Positions 1-7,853 are shown, numbered from the stretch's first letter. The stretch: 13,243 nucleotides of DNA from Candidatus Nanohalarchaeota archaeon (GCA_003660865.1 QMVA01000021.1:1-13243), one strand, 5' to 3'. A program made the numbers and translations. Notes: generated by a model not told the origin, from the sequence alone.

Positions 1-90
1 AATGAGAATGCATTGATGTCAAAATTAAATCACATTCTTGTAGGATTACCTACAAAATTAAAAACGGTCTGTAAAGTTTATAAGTTGTGA
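1..90 (+). CDS. possible C-terminal tail of an upstream gene (partial)
   Basis: Frame 1 is open from the first base to a TGA at 88-90 and would give 29 residues ending in a basic stretch (KLKTVCKVYKL). The stretch is short enough to be open by chance. It contains a stem-loop, TTGTAGG-atta-CCTACAA at 38-55, which could instead mean that the region is non-coding. No function can be named. If real, the gene lies upstream of and in the same direction as the surface-protein operon, with about 87 bases between them. Confidence 0.3.
   Translation, partial: NENALMSKLNHILVGLPTKLKTVCKVYKL
77..84 (+). promoter_or_regulatory. candidate archaeal TATA box (TTTATAAG) for the surface-protein operon
   Basis: TTTATAAG matches an archaeal TATA element. 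Initiation about 25 bases downstream would fall near 105-110 and give a leader of about 70 bases. A GGAGGTG at 101-107 sits at that point, too far from the ATG at 178 to serve it. A T8 run at 148-155 lies inside the leader and could act as a weak termination or attenuation site. If the reading frame at 1-90 is real, this box overlaps its end. Confidence 0.3.
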
Positions 91-177
91 AATCAAAATT
101 GGAGGTGTTGGGGGCAAACTTTAGCCGATGTTTGAACACGACCAATATTTTTTTTAGGTATGAAGTGAGGGTTGTAA

Positions 178-1278
178 ATGTTGATTGAAAAGCAGAAATA
201 TAGTGCCACCCGTAAGATACTTATAGTTATAGCTGTATTTTTTCTGCTTTTGCCACTGGATGCTTGGGCGCTGATAAGCCTCGGCAGTGTTTCAGATACT
301 CATAAGACCGTTTATTCTTCTCCGGGCAGAGATATCATGTTAAAGTATTCTTTTTTCAATAGTGGTAGTGAGAATCTTAATCTTAAAGTGAGGTTTGATG
401 CGCTTAATGATGGCACGAAGTATGATTTGGTGGACTATGATAATAAGATGCATTTGATGTATGATCCTTATCCTTCTACGTTTATGAATGCGCTTTATCT
501 TACTTTGCCTCCTTTGACCAAAAGTCCGGACTCTTCTTCAGATAAAGAATGGATTGCTCTTGATGGAGGCACAAATTATGCTGAGGTTAAGGGTGCTTAT
601 CTGTTTATCCAGATACCAGAGCAGAATATTCATGCGAACCCTTACAGGCTGAAAGTGGTGGCTACTACATATGATGCTTCTGATCCTTCGGATACACAGA
701 ATACGACATCAATACAGAAAGTTGTTCAGCAGAGAGAATACATTGTCAGAATATATAATGATGCAGAAAGGATTGAACTTATACCTGACTCGCGCGACTC
801 AGACAATGACGGGCTTTCAGATAAGAAAGAATCAGAGACATATCATACAAATCCATATAAGAAAGATACTGATGGGGACGGGATAAGTGATGGAGATGAA
901 GTCCGGGGAAGAACAGATCCGAATGATCCAGATGATCCGGGAAGAGGCATGACTTCTTCGGGAACATTATTCGATACATTGCGGAATATGGCCGGGTTTG
1001 AAAGCAATGATCTGCCAGGTCCAGGCGCGAATGAAAGCAGTGACCAAGAAATCAATAATGATGTGAGTGCTGAAAGTAGAGAAGATACAAATACTGGCGG
1101 GAATTATGAGAACATAGAAAGAAATGAGGACACGCCAGAGAAAAGTGATGAAAATAATTATGGGCCCACAGGTCTTTTTGTGGATATGCCCGCATCAGGT
1201 CCTGTGAATGTTGCTACAGTGATAATTATTATTCTTGGTGCCCTGCTCATATCTCGTCTGTTGAAATCAAAGGTGTAG
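178..1278 (+). CDS. secreted, membrane-anchored surface protein with TSP3-type calcium-binding repeats
   Basis: 366 residues. The N-terminus is a signal peptide: basic residues, then a hydrophobic core at about 14-27 and a likely cleavage site after DAWA. Residues 32 to about 195 form a beta-rich domain I do not recognise. Residues about 204-252 hold aspartate-rich loops typical of thrombospondin type 3 or dockerin-like calcium sites (DSDNDGLSD, DTDGDGISDGDE). An acidic, Asn/Ser-rich stalk of about 80 residues follows, then one membrane helix (about 343-361) ending in KSKV. The topology is that of a wall- or S-layer-associated protein displayed outside and anchored at its C-terminus. The ATG at 178 follows an in-frame TAA and has GTGAGGG about six bases upstream. 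The next gene begins two bases after the stop, so the two are almost surely co-transcribed. Alternatives are a pilus-tip or adhesin component; the function is unknown. Confidence 0.85.
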   Translation: MLIEKQKYSATRKILIVIAVFFLLLPLDAWALISLGSVSDTHKTVYSSPGRDIMLKYSFFNSGSENLNLKVRFDALNDGTKYDLVDYDNKMHLMYDPYPSTFMNALYLTLPPLTKSPDSSSDKEWIALDGGTNYAEVKGAYLFIQIPEQNIHANPYRLKVVATTYDASDPSDTQNTTSIQKVVQQREYIVRIYNDAERIELIPDSRDSDNDGLSDKKESETYHTNPYKKDTDGDGISDGDEVRGRTDPNDPDDPGRGMTSSGTLFDTLRNMAGFESNDLPGPGANESSDQEINNDVSAESREDTNTGGNYENIERNEDTPEKSDENNYGPTGLFVDMPASGPVNVATVIIIILGALLISRLLKSKV

Positions 1279-1280
1279 AC

Positions 1281-4200
1281 ATGATACGATCAGGAATATG
1301 CAAAAAAAATATGACTTTTATTGTCGTCTCTATGCTTGTAGTATTATTTCTTATTAGTATGGGGTCGCACGCAGTAGATGAGATTAAAGGCATTGAAGAT
1401 GCACCTGATCCTGTGAATGTTGATAGTGCAAATATAACAATCAATGCAACTGTCAAGTATACTGCGGCTGGCAGCGGCGGCAATATCACCACACTTGTGA
1501 TTGAATATCCTGTGAGTGAAGAAGTCAGGATGAGTTATGTCCGGGATATTTCTTCTGATGAAAAACAGTATACTGTATTCTATAATCCTAACCAGACCGG
1601 AGAATATAGTTATCGCATCATGGCAGAAGAAGATGGCGCTGTCACGAGGGTGTCAGGGATATACACATTTGATTCTGCGTATTTTCCATTTATCAAATCA
1701 ATCAGTGATTCGCCGGATCCTGTCAAATACGATGCAGGTAGTGTAACTTTCCAGGCAGATATCTACTACTGGAATTATTCCCTGGATACTGTGCTTCTTG
1801 AAATTGTAGATCCAGTTTTTATAAACATTACGATGACAAATATATCTGCACTTGAAGAGGGTTATGTTTTTGAGGCAAGTTACGACCCTGGAAATGTCAG
1901 CACATATAATTACACTATATTTGCAAATGATACGTCTGGTGCTTTTTTGTATTCTTCATATTATACTTTTGACTCAGAAGGATATCCGCCGGATATCAAT
2001 AGTATCTCACACATCCCCGGCATTGTGCTGCCAGGAGATGAGGTGGTTTTCACTGTGAATGTTACTAATGTGCGGGATGACATTGATACTGTGCTTTTGA
2101 ACATTGTTTCACCCGTGTCAGAAAGTATTAATATGATTAATATCTCCAGCGATATTTTTGTGGCAAGTTATACGACGCCTTTGAACCCACGGGGGATGTT
2201 CTATTATCAGATCTGGGCTAATGATACTGAGGGGTTTGTGAGCATTTCAGATTATCATGTATTTATAAGTAATGATCTTTTATGGGATAATGCGACAATC
2301 AGTGTGAAAATATCTCCTTCATGCTGCGGGATGTTTTCGTTTTTCTATGTTCCTGAAAGGGTTATGCAGAATCAGACATTAATTCTTTTAAGTATTTTTG
2401 AGAACTGCGGGAACGTGGGTATAAACGAAACTACGAATATAACTGTAGAGAAAGACGTGATAAATGAGTATGGAATGATAAACGAATCTAATCTTGTGAT
2501 TATACCGCCAAATATCATCCGGTACTGGCAGGGTAGTATGGAATATGTTGAGTCGCTCAATGACGATGCTTTCTTTTCTATTTTCTACACTACAGGGCTT
2601 CCACTGGGAAATTATACTGCGAATACTTCAGCATTCTACTTTACAAATACAACCATAGAGAATGAGACTTTCGATTGCAGCGGGGTGATAAGTCTTTCGA
2701 GACACTTTGAAATTGTCGAGGAAACCGGGGAGGGGGAAATATCTCCAGTAGTTATTATAAGGGAAATGCCCTCGCAGATTAACCAGGATACTGTGAACTG
2801 TAATTCGAACAGTACATGGAATGGTTCGTGTACATATACAAGCGTAAAGCTGATTGTGTATAACAAGGGTGCTGAAGCTGTAAATTCTCTGGTATTAAGT
2901 GATCTGGCAACCAGGGTATGTAGTGGAGGAAATTGTAGCCCTCTTGCATACCGGTGCGTGAATAATTCAGACAGTTATTCGTGCTATACTGTTGTGGATA
3001 ATTTATCGGAAATACATCCAAATGCAGCGTCTTATGTATATTTTCACTTAAACAGCGGTCTTAAACCGCGGGAATATGCCATACTAGAATATGAACTCGT
3101 TCCAACGAACAATGCAATGTATTATGACACCGCACAGTCAAACTGGTATGATTTTTCTGCGAGAGCAGATTATTATTATGGTGCGGCAAATGAATCATGT
3201 ACTGCACAAGAAGATCATGACGTTTACAATCCGCCTTTGTCTGATGTGTTATACCTGACTAATAAATCGTCTTTTAATTATGGGTTGGATGTTGATATAG
3301 ATACTTCAAATGAACAGAGGAGTTTTGAAGTGGATAGTGATGTGACTTTTAATGTTCGGGCGATTTCGATTTCCGGCAGTGATGCAGTTAAAGAGCCGTG
3401 GCATACAAGGATAACACTCCCCTCTTCGTGGAATGTTACATCTTGTGCGTATGTTTCCGGACCAAGCTGCATCTGTAGTTTCAATAACACAGAAAAATGG
3501 GTCATGTGCAATGGCTCTTCGGATGTTTCTAATATGGCTGTGTCTGAGTTCAGCTTTACTGCAAATACACAGATACAGAGTGATTTTTTACTGGGTGCAT
3601 ATTCAAATGATTCTAATATGGACAGATATATGAATGAGTATTATATTCCGGGGTTGTTTGCTTTATCTAGGGCAATTATAGAAGAAGAGGTGCCGGAGCC
3701 GACACCTGAGCCGGAACCAACTCCGACACCGAGTCCTGAACCCGAACCAATGCCTCAGCCGGAACCTAAACCAGAGCCTATAATCGAAATTGTATTAACT
3801 CCTCTTAACAGTAGCTATAAAGCGTTCCAGGGGCAGATAATTCCGACAATATATAAAATTGAAAATATCGGGGAGACTTATGTTGAAAATATTAGCATTG
3901 AGCCGGTTCTTTTGCCGGGATGGAACTATTCAGAAACCCTTATTGATTTTTTGAATGTTTCCGGATATGTTAACAGGACCATGTTTATTACTCCACCAGT
4001 GGACGCGATCCCTGCAATGTATGCAATTCCCATCAGGGCGATTGTCAATAATGAAACTGCAGATATTGCGTATATATGGATTGAGGTTTTGCGCATACAG
4101 GATTATCCAAAAATAAGGATTGTTGAGGCGCCACAGATTGTCGAGTTTGAAGAGCTTTCGAATGTTACGATTCCTATTCTTGTGGAAAATATCGGAAAAA

Positions 4201-4640
4201 AAGTACTTCATAATGTTTCTGCAAGGATTGAGAATGCAGAGCAGTGCCTGGGTGGCACGCACGCAGGTGAGCAGATTCTGAATCTAAGCGAAATGAAGTC
4301 AATTGATTTTCAGGCAACTACGACCGAAGGACCGAAGGTGTGCCAGGCAAATCTTATTGTTTATTCCCGGGAGAATGCTTATGCCTTTGCGCCAGTCAAA
4401 ATAATAATCAAGGCGAAACCGCCGCTTATCCCGATTCATAAACGCATCACTCCCTGGCTGGCTTTACTTTGGACAATAATTTTTGTGATTTATGCAATAA
4501 TCAGGAAGAGAAAAACAAGGGTGGGTGATGCACCTACTTCTAACCGGCCCAGGATGATACTTTATATGCTCTTGTTCGGGGAGTTGATTACTCTTGCGTA
4601 TGTTTTTCTTTGGTACTTCGGAGTGATTGAGATAATCTGA
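1281..4640 (+). CDS. large Ig-like, heavily glycosylated surface protein with two C-terminal membrane helices
   Basis: 1119 residues. A signal peptide or anchor occupies about residues 10-30. Three tandem Ig-like repeats of about 100 residues start near 35, 138 and 238. Each opens with an I-x-x-I/S-x-x-x-P motif (GIEDAPDPV, SISDSPDPV, SISHIPG), and the first two end in Y-T-F-D-S. Residues about 335-800 contain further beta-rich modules with scattered Cys (SCCGMF, ENCGN, CSGGNC). A Pro/Glu/Thr linker (PEPTPEPEPTPTPSPEPEP) spans about 800-835. Two NEW3/CARDB-like beta domains follow to about 1040, with IENIGE and VENIGK as the typical module signatures. Hydrophobic helices at about 1055-1074 and 1092-1119 anchor the end. 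N-x-S/T sequons are present by the dozen, consistent with archaeal N-glycosylation. An AGGTG at 1271-1275, inside the end of the previous gene, can serve as ribosome-binding site. It is probably a partner of the preceding calcium-binding protein; the substrate or ligand is unknown. Confidence 0.85.
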   Translation: MIRSGICKKNMTFIVVSMLVVLFLISMGSHAVDEIKGIEDAPDPVNVDSANITINATVKYTAAGSGGNITTLVIEYPVSEEVRMSYVRDISSDEKQYTVFYNPNQTGEYSYRIMAEEDGAVTRVSGIYTFDSAYFPFIKSISDSPDPVKYDAGSVTFQADIYYWNYSLDTVLLEIVDPVFINITMTNISALEEGYVFEASYDPGNVSTYNYTIFANDTSGAFLYSSYYTFDSEGYPPDINSISHIPGIVLPGDEVVFTVNVTNVRDDIDTVLLNIVSPVSESINMINISSDIFVASYTTPLNPRGMFYYQIWANDTEGFVSISDYHVFISNDLLWDNATISVKISPSCCGMFSFFYVPERVMQNQTLILLSIFENCGNVGINETTNITVEKDVINEYGMINESNLVIIPPNIIRYWQGSMEYVESLNDDAFFSIFYTTGLPLGNYTANTSAFYFTNTTIENETFDCSGVISLSRHFEIVEETGEGEISPVVIIREMPSQINQDTVNCNSNSTWNGSCTYTSVKLIVYNKGAEAVNSLVLSDLATRVCSGGNCSPLAYRCVNNSDSYSCYTVVDNLSEIHPNAASYVYFHLNSGLKPREYAILEYELVPTNNAMYYDTAQSNWYDFSARADYYYGAANESCTAQEDHDVYNPPLSDVLYLTNKSSFNYGLDVDIDTSNEQRSFEVDSDVTFNVRAISISGSDAVKEPWHTRITLPSSWNVTSCAYVSGPSCICSFNNTEKWVMCNGSSDVSNMAVSEFSFTANTQIQSDFLLGAYSNDSNMDRYMNEYYIPGLFALSRAIIEEEVPEPTPEPEPTPTPSPEPEPMPQPEPKPEPIIEIVLTPLNSSYKAFQGQIIPTIYKIENIGETYVENISIEPVLLPGWNYSETLIDFLNVSGYVNRTMFITPPVDAIPAMYAIPIRAIVNNETADIAYIWIEVLRIQDYPKIRIVEAPQIVEFEELSNVTIPILVENIGKKVLHNVSARIENAEQCLGGTHAGEQILNLSEMKSIDFQATTTEGPKVCQANLIVYSRENAYAFAPVKIIIKAKPPLIPIHKRITPWLALLWTIIFVIYAIIRKRKTRVGDAPTSNRPRMILYMLLFGELITLAYVFLWYFGVIEII

Positions 4641-4722
4641 ATCCACAGAATTGTTATTCCCAAGTGGATAAATACTCCGCAGCTTGCTGCGGATATAAAT
4701 CACTTGGGAAGATTAAAAATCG

Positions 4723-4798
4723 TGAAAATTTAGGTTGATGGGGTGTATTTTCAAGCTTTTTAATTGTCAGGTCATAATTTATGGACAATTAAAAATCG
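4723..4798. other. 76-bp hairpin insertion inside repeat copy A
   Basis: The block is absent from the other repeat copy. ATTAAAAATCG occurs at 4712-4722 and again at 4788-4798, so the block is bounded by an 11-bp direct repeat. Inside, TTTTTAATTGTC (4757-4768) and GACAATTAAAAA (4784-4795) form a perfect 12-bp stem with a 15-base loop. The arrangement fits insertion of a small palindromic element with target duplication, or a local duplication in A or deletion from B by recombination between the direct repeats. Confidence 0.55.
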
Positions 4799-4888
4799 CC
4801 GGCTTAGAAATTCGCGTAATACCCCACAACTTGCTCCGATTGGGATGTAGCCAAAGCCAGATATTCTCATATGAATGGCTTTGCCACA

Positions 4889-4950
4889 TCTTAAAAATCA
4901 CAATGTGATTTTTAGGCGCCTAACCAATCTGCGATTGGTTCGGATACATC
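4889..4950. other. two-hairpin insertion inside repeat copy A
   Basis: About 56-60 bases are present here but not at the matching place in the other copy. The block holds TAAAAATCAC-aat-GTGATTTTTA (4892-4914, 10-bp stem), the palindrome GGCGCC, and AACCAATC-tgc-GATTGGTT (4922-4940, 8-bp stem). ACATC flanks it on both sides (4886-4890 and 4946-4950). The first hairpin recurs with a different loop at 8483-8503. Confidence 0.55.
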
Positions 4951-4998
4951 ATTATTGGAGCAGTATTTGCCGTGAGTATAGCGAATTTCAGGTGTTTT

Positions 4999-5676
4999 TT
5001 ATTTAGGCATGTACTTTTTGTGGTCTTTTTTCTGTGTCTTTTTGATTCCGAACCTGTCGAGTTCTTCTCTTTCTTCTTCAAGCAATTCCTCCTCTGATGT
5101 GTATTTTAGATTCATGCAGAAGTATACCAGTGAGAATATCATTATTCCGATGCCGATCAATGGAAGAAGATATGCGGGAAGCAGCATGTTTAGAACATTG
5201 AATGCGTTTACTAAGTCTCCTTCTTTTGAGAAGAAATATATTACCGGGGAGAACAGAAAACCAATTGCTATGAAGCTTGTAAATATTGAGTATTCGAGGT
5301 AGTCTTTTTTTGTGAGGTACCAGTCGAGTATGAGCAGAGAAAATCCAATTGCCAATGTGCCTGTGATGCCTGCTAAATAGAGTATTGCCCATTGGATGTT
5401 GCTCATTATACAGCGAGAGTATACTGTTGCATATAGGCCGCTTTCGATGGATGAGTGAAAATCCGCCCAGTATGGGCAGTTGTAGTATTTCAGGACAAGA
5501 ATATGGAATAATTCGTGTAGAAAGGGGGATATTATGAAAGCGATTATTGGAAATGAAAAGAGTCCGGCAATCATGTATGCGTTGTAGTGATGTTTATTAG
5601 TTATGCATCGGGTTCTTGCTTTTGGTTTTCGGGCAGTTTTTTTTTGTTTATGATTATTTTCCCACATGGTTATCAT
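4999..5676 (-). CDS. polytopic membrane protein with HExxH motif, site-2-protease (M50)-like
   Basis: 225 residues. A basic N-terminal tail leads into a membrane segment (about 34-51) directly followed by HELFH at 54-58, the zinc-binding HExxH signature placed at the membrane as in M50/site-2-protease-like zincins. Further hydrophobic segments lie at about 95-118, 128-149 and 165-189. A Gly-Asp (EGD, 152-154) before the last helix could supply the third ligand, though the usual N-x-x-P-x-x-x-x-D-G motif is not evident, so activity is uncertain. The C-terminal 35 residues are charged and probably cytoplasmic. The ATG at 5676 overlaps the TGA of the preceding 39-residue gene (ATGA), so translation is likely coupled; ATG at 5667 is the alternative start. 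It is the last gene of a three-gene operon, and the structured repeat begins at its stop. It could be an inactive HExxH homologue rather than a protease. Confidence 0.7.
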   Translation of the reverse strand: MITMWENNHKQKKTARKPKARTRCITNKHHYNAYMIAGLFSFPIIAFIISPFLHELFHILVLKYYNCPYWADFHSSIESGLYATVYSRCIMSNIQWAILYLAGITGTLAIGFSLLILDWYLTKKDYLEYSIFTSFIAIGFLFSPVIYFFSKEGDLVNAFNVLNMLLPAYLLPLIGIGIMIFSLVYFCMNLKYTSEEELLEEEREELDRFGIKKTQKKDHKKYMPK

Positions 5677-5792
5677 TTTTTAGGATGCTTTTTAAAAGAT
5701 TCTCTTTTTAGACCTATTTTAATTTTCTGCGTGAAAACCAGTGTGCATAATATCAAGAAAATAATTATTATGTATGCTGAATAAGTATCCAT
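5673..5792 (-). CDS. 39-residue single-pass membrane microprotein
   Basis: ATG at 5792-5790 to TGA at 5675-5673. The peptide starts MDTYSAY, runs through a helix (IIIIFLILCTLVF, residues 8-20) and ends in a strongly basic tail (about ten Lys/Arg in the last 18 residues, ending HPKK). The positive-inside rule puts the tail in the cytoplasm. The start lies one base after the TGA of the coiled-coil gene, and the stop overlaps the next ATG as ATGA. Continuous packing on both sides is the main evidence that it is a real gene despite its size. No family is recognised. By position it may be a membrane adaptor or regulator linking the coiled-coil protein with the HExxH membrane protein. Confidence 0.65.
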   Translation of the reverse strand: MDTYSAYIIIIFLILCTLVFTQKIKIGLKRESFKKHPKK

Positions 5793-5793
5793 A

Positions 5794-7656
5794 TCATACA
5801 CCGAAAAAGCGATCTATTTTATCTAAAAGTCCTGATTTCTTCTGTGAAATGTGTTTTATAATCTGTTCTTTTTCTACGTTTTTTTCTTTTTTTTGTTCTT
5901 TATCTTGCCCTGGTATTGCAATTAACTTAGCCAGACGTTGCGCCTCTCCTAGCAGTTGCGGGATTTCTTCTTTTTTCATGGAATCTTCATATTCTCCTTT
6001 GCTCACTTTTTCAAAGAACATAATGAGATCGGCACGTGTCTGCGGTTCTATCGTGGATGTTGCCAGTTTTAACATTAGCTCGTTGTAGGTCTGCTCTTCT
6101 TTAATGTCAATCATTTTTTCAATGAGCCCTTTCAGGATAAATGCGCATTTTATAAGTGAATCTTTCTGTTCATGTGTTCTTATGATTGCTCTCATTTCTG
6201 ATACGATGGGGTCATAAGTGGCTTGGTTTGAATGTCTGGATGAGATTCCAAGAAATTGTTTTGTTTTTCCGATTATATCATGCGGCTCTTCATCTGGTGA
6301 CGGCGCACTGGCCAGTTCGTCTCCTGTATCCACATCCTGTGATGGTGGGCTTTCGGGGTTGAATACTATCTGCCTTTTGATTTTGAATTCGTTTTCTGCT
6401 ATTTTCTTTACGAGTTCATTTTTGTATTGTTCAAAGACGACATCTATTTTTGAAAAGATTGTATCTGCCCTATTCAGTTTGGTGTTCAGTTGCTCTTTTT
6501 TTTGGAGATATTCTTTTTCAGGTATCATACCGAGACTGGACATCCTTGTCAGTGCGACCAGATCTTCGCGATATCTCTTATGCTCAATATTGAAAGGACC
6601 TGCATCTAAAGATGTTTTTATCTCATGTTCCAGTCTTTCTTTCAGATGATCAAGTTCTTCTTTTTCAAGTGTTCTTAAGATTGTGTCTTCTATATCTGCT
6701 ATTTTTTTTTCTATCTGTTTTTTGTTTTTCTCATAGGATTCCAGACTGATAATGTCATCTTTGTATATTTTGTCCAGAGCTTCTATGTCATCTGAAAATG
6801 TCCGTTCTCTTTTTCTTAGTTCCTTTACTGCTTTTGAATTGTCTGCGGCGGTTTCTATTTCTTTTTCATCTGCATGCAGAGCATGTGATTCTCTTATTTG
6901 CTCATGTAAACTTCTGAGCATTTCGGCAGGTTTTACTGTCTTATTCATCTCATAGAGGTCTGATTCCATTTTGTTTAGGTGACGGTGCAGTTGTTCTCTG
7001 TTTTCCTGGGTGAGCAGTACTTTTTCTTTTGGTTCCTGAACGGAAATGACTGGTTGTTCTGTCGGCAGGGGCTCTGTTTTTGTCTCCAGTAGCTCAGAGG
7101 TATGCGGTTTGCAGAGTTTGCTTTTAATCTGTTCAGAGATCGTAATGACTCTTTTGTCTGGTTGAGCGGAATTTGGTGGTTGTTCTGCAGGAATAGGATT
7201 AGATGCTGTATCATGAGACGCGGAGGGATTACTTTCGAGTTTGCTCTTGATTCGCTCATAGAGGGATTTAGATAGAGCACCTATTTTTAATGCACTATTT
7301 ATTGTTTTTGGCGGGTCGTTGTCTTTTTTGAGGGTTGTGCTTTTAGTTTTATGTAGAGATAGCTCTTGAGGGTTTGTTTTTTCTGTCGAGAGTGTTGCTT
7401 GCGCCACGGAAGGATTGGATTTTTGTTTTTTTGTTTTACTATGAATTTCCTGCGGGATTGAGTTTGTATTAAATCCGTGTTCTGTGGCATGTGATAAGTT
7501 TTGTTTGTCTTTTGGCATAGATGTGCTCTTTTGTATTTGCTGATTTGCGTGTGAATGATGAAGATTTACAGAGTGCCGGTTATCTTCAGAGATAAGACTA
7601 TTATTTCTAATCTCTCTATCTGTGATTGTTCGTTGTTTTGTTTGCGCCATTGTCAT
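5794..7656 (-). CDS. long coiled-coil protein with disordered N-terminal half, first gene of the operon
   Basis: About 620 residues; no known family recognised. Numbering here is from an in-frame GTG at 7665 and runs three residues ahead of the ATG chosen. The first 230 residues are polar, Ser/Pro/Gln/Lys-rich and probably disordered. They contain a duplicated unit in which SLYERIKSKL (134-143) and TISEQIKSKL (175-184) are each followed by a proline-rich segment with EQP. Residues about 220-430 are charged coiled coil and include two short helical motifs that resemble SHOCT (about 297-322 and 371-397, the latter with GMIPEKEYLQKKEQL). A compact helical domain lies at about 475-590. The last residues (LLDKIDRFFGV) could form an amphipathic membrane-binding helix. 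I prefer ATG at 7656 to the in-frame GTG at 7665, because that GTGAT itself reads as the ribosome-binding site; ATG at 7650 is also possible. It has no signal peptide and is presumably a cytoplasmic scaffold, with the microprotein gene starting one base after its stop. Confidence 0.75.
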   Translation of the reverse strand: MTMAQTKQRTITDREIRNNSLISEDNRHSVNLHHSHANQQIQKSTSMPKDKQNLSHATEHGFNTNSIPQEIHSKTKKQKSNPSVAQATLSTEKTNPQELSLHKTKSTTLKKDNDPPKTINSALKIGALSKSLYERIKSKLESNPSASHDTASNPIPAEQPPNSAQPDKRVITISEQIKSKLCKPHTSELLETKTEPLPTEQPVISVQEPKEKVLLTQENREQLHRHLNKMESDLYEMNKTVKPAEMLRSLHEQIRESHALHADEKEIETAADNSKAVKELRKRERTFSDDIEALDKIYKDDIISLESYEKNKKQIEKKIADIEDTILRTLEKEELDHLKERLEHEIKTSLDAGPFNIEHKRYREDLVALTRMSSLGMIPEKEYLQKKEQLNTKLNRADTIFSKIDVVFEQYKNELVKKIAENEFKIKRQIVFNPESPPSQDVDTGDELASAPSPDEEPHDIIGKTKQFLGISSRHSNQATYDPIVSEMRAIIRTHEQKDSLIKCAFILKGLIEKMIDIKEEQTYNELMLKLATSTIEPQTRADLIMFFEKVSKGEYEDSMKKEEIPQLLGEAQRLAKLIAIPGQDKEQKKEKNVEKEQIIKHISQKKSGLLDKIDRFFGV

Positions 7657-7684
7657 TATAATCACTACAGATATATGTAGGGAG

Positions 7685-7711
7685 AAGCCATAGGTCCTAA
7701 AGTTATGGCTT
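7685..7711 (-). promoter_or_regulatory. leader stem-loop upstream of the coiled-coil operon
   Basis: AAGCCATA (7685-7692) and TATGGCTT (7704-7711) form a perfect 8-bp stem with an 11-base loop, 29 bases upstream of the likely ATG. A TATA-like AAATATAATTC on the minus strand (7732-7742) would start transcription near 7710, placing the hairpin at the very 5' end of the mRNA. A short inverted repeat, CTACA...TGTAG (7665-7680), lies next to the ribosome-binding site. Together they could form a leader control element or an mRNA-stabilising cap. Confidence 0.4.
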
Positions 7712-7853
7712 TTACTCTATGTTTGTCTTGAATTATATTTGTTTAGGAATGAAATTTAACTAACCTCCTCAAAATACAACTTTTGTTCTCCTAATCTATG
7801 GGGATCAAGCATATTAAACACAGTCTATGTCGTTCCAAAATGTAAAATGTGCA
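7712..7853. other. gene-poor spacer with a possible minus-strand coding remnant
   Basis: No intact gene is seen. The spacer holds the TATA-like site of the coiled-coil operon (7732-7742). On the minus strand, an 18-codon frame starting MLDPHRLGEQKLYFEE ends in TAA at about 7753-7755, with a TAG ten or so codons further upstream in the same frame. It looks protein-like but is too short to be convincing. Its GAGGAGG, which resembles a ribosome-binding site, is explained by the Glu-Glu codons and has no start codon after it. Confidence 0.25.

Larger units (their letters stand above)
4652..5000 (+). repeat. structured intergenic repeat, copy A (interrupted by two insertions)
   Basis: This matches 7854-8071 closely except for two extra blocks. 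Shared parts include the stem CCGCAGC-tt-GCTGCGG (4677-4692), the stretch CACTTGGGAAGA, a CCCA...TGGG stem-loop around the cttgctccg motif (about 4823-4843), the stem CAAAGCCA (4852-4859) / TGGCTTTG (4876-4883), and a closing stretch TTTGCCGTGAGTATAGCGAA followed by a T-tract. In this copy the first hairpin has an extra outer stem, TTCCCAAGTG (4657-4666) with CACTTGGGAA (4701-4710). The right end reaches the stop codon of the minus-strand gene at 4999. It could be an RNA gene, a bidirectional terminator, or a palindromic mobile element. No reading frame is kept between the copies. Confidence 0.8.

Noticed and set aside
5774..6088. Plus-strand frame of 104 codons, rich in Ser, Phe and Cys
   Set aside because: It lies opposite the coiled-coil gene and its composition is the usual antisense shadow of Lys/Glu-rich coding sequence. 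The same holds for 6218-6649.
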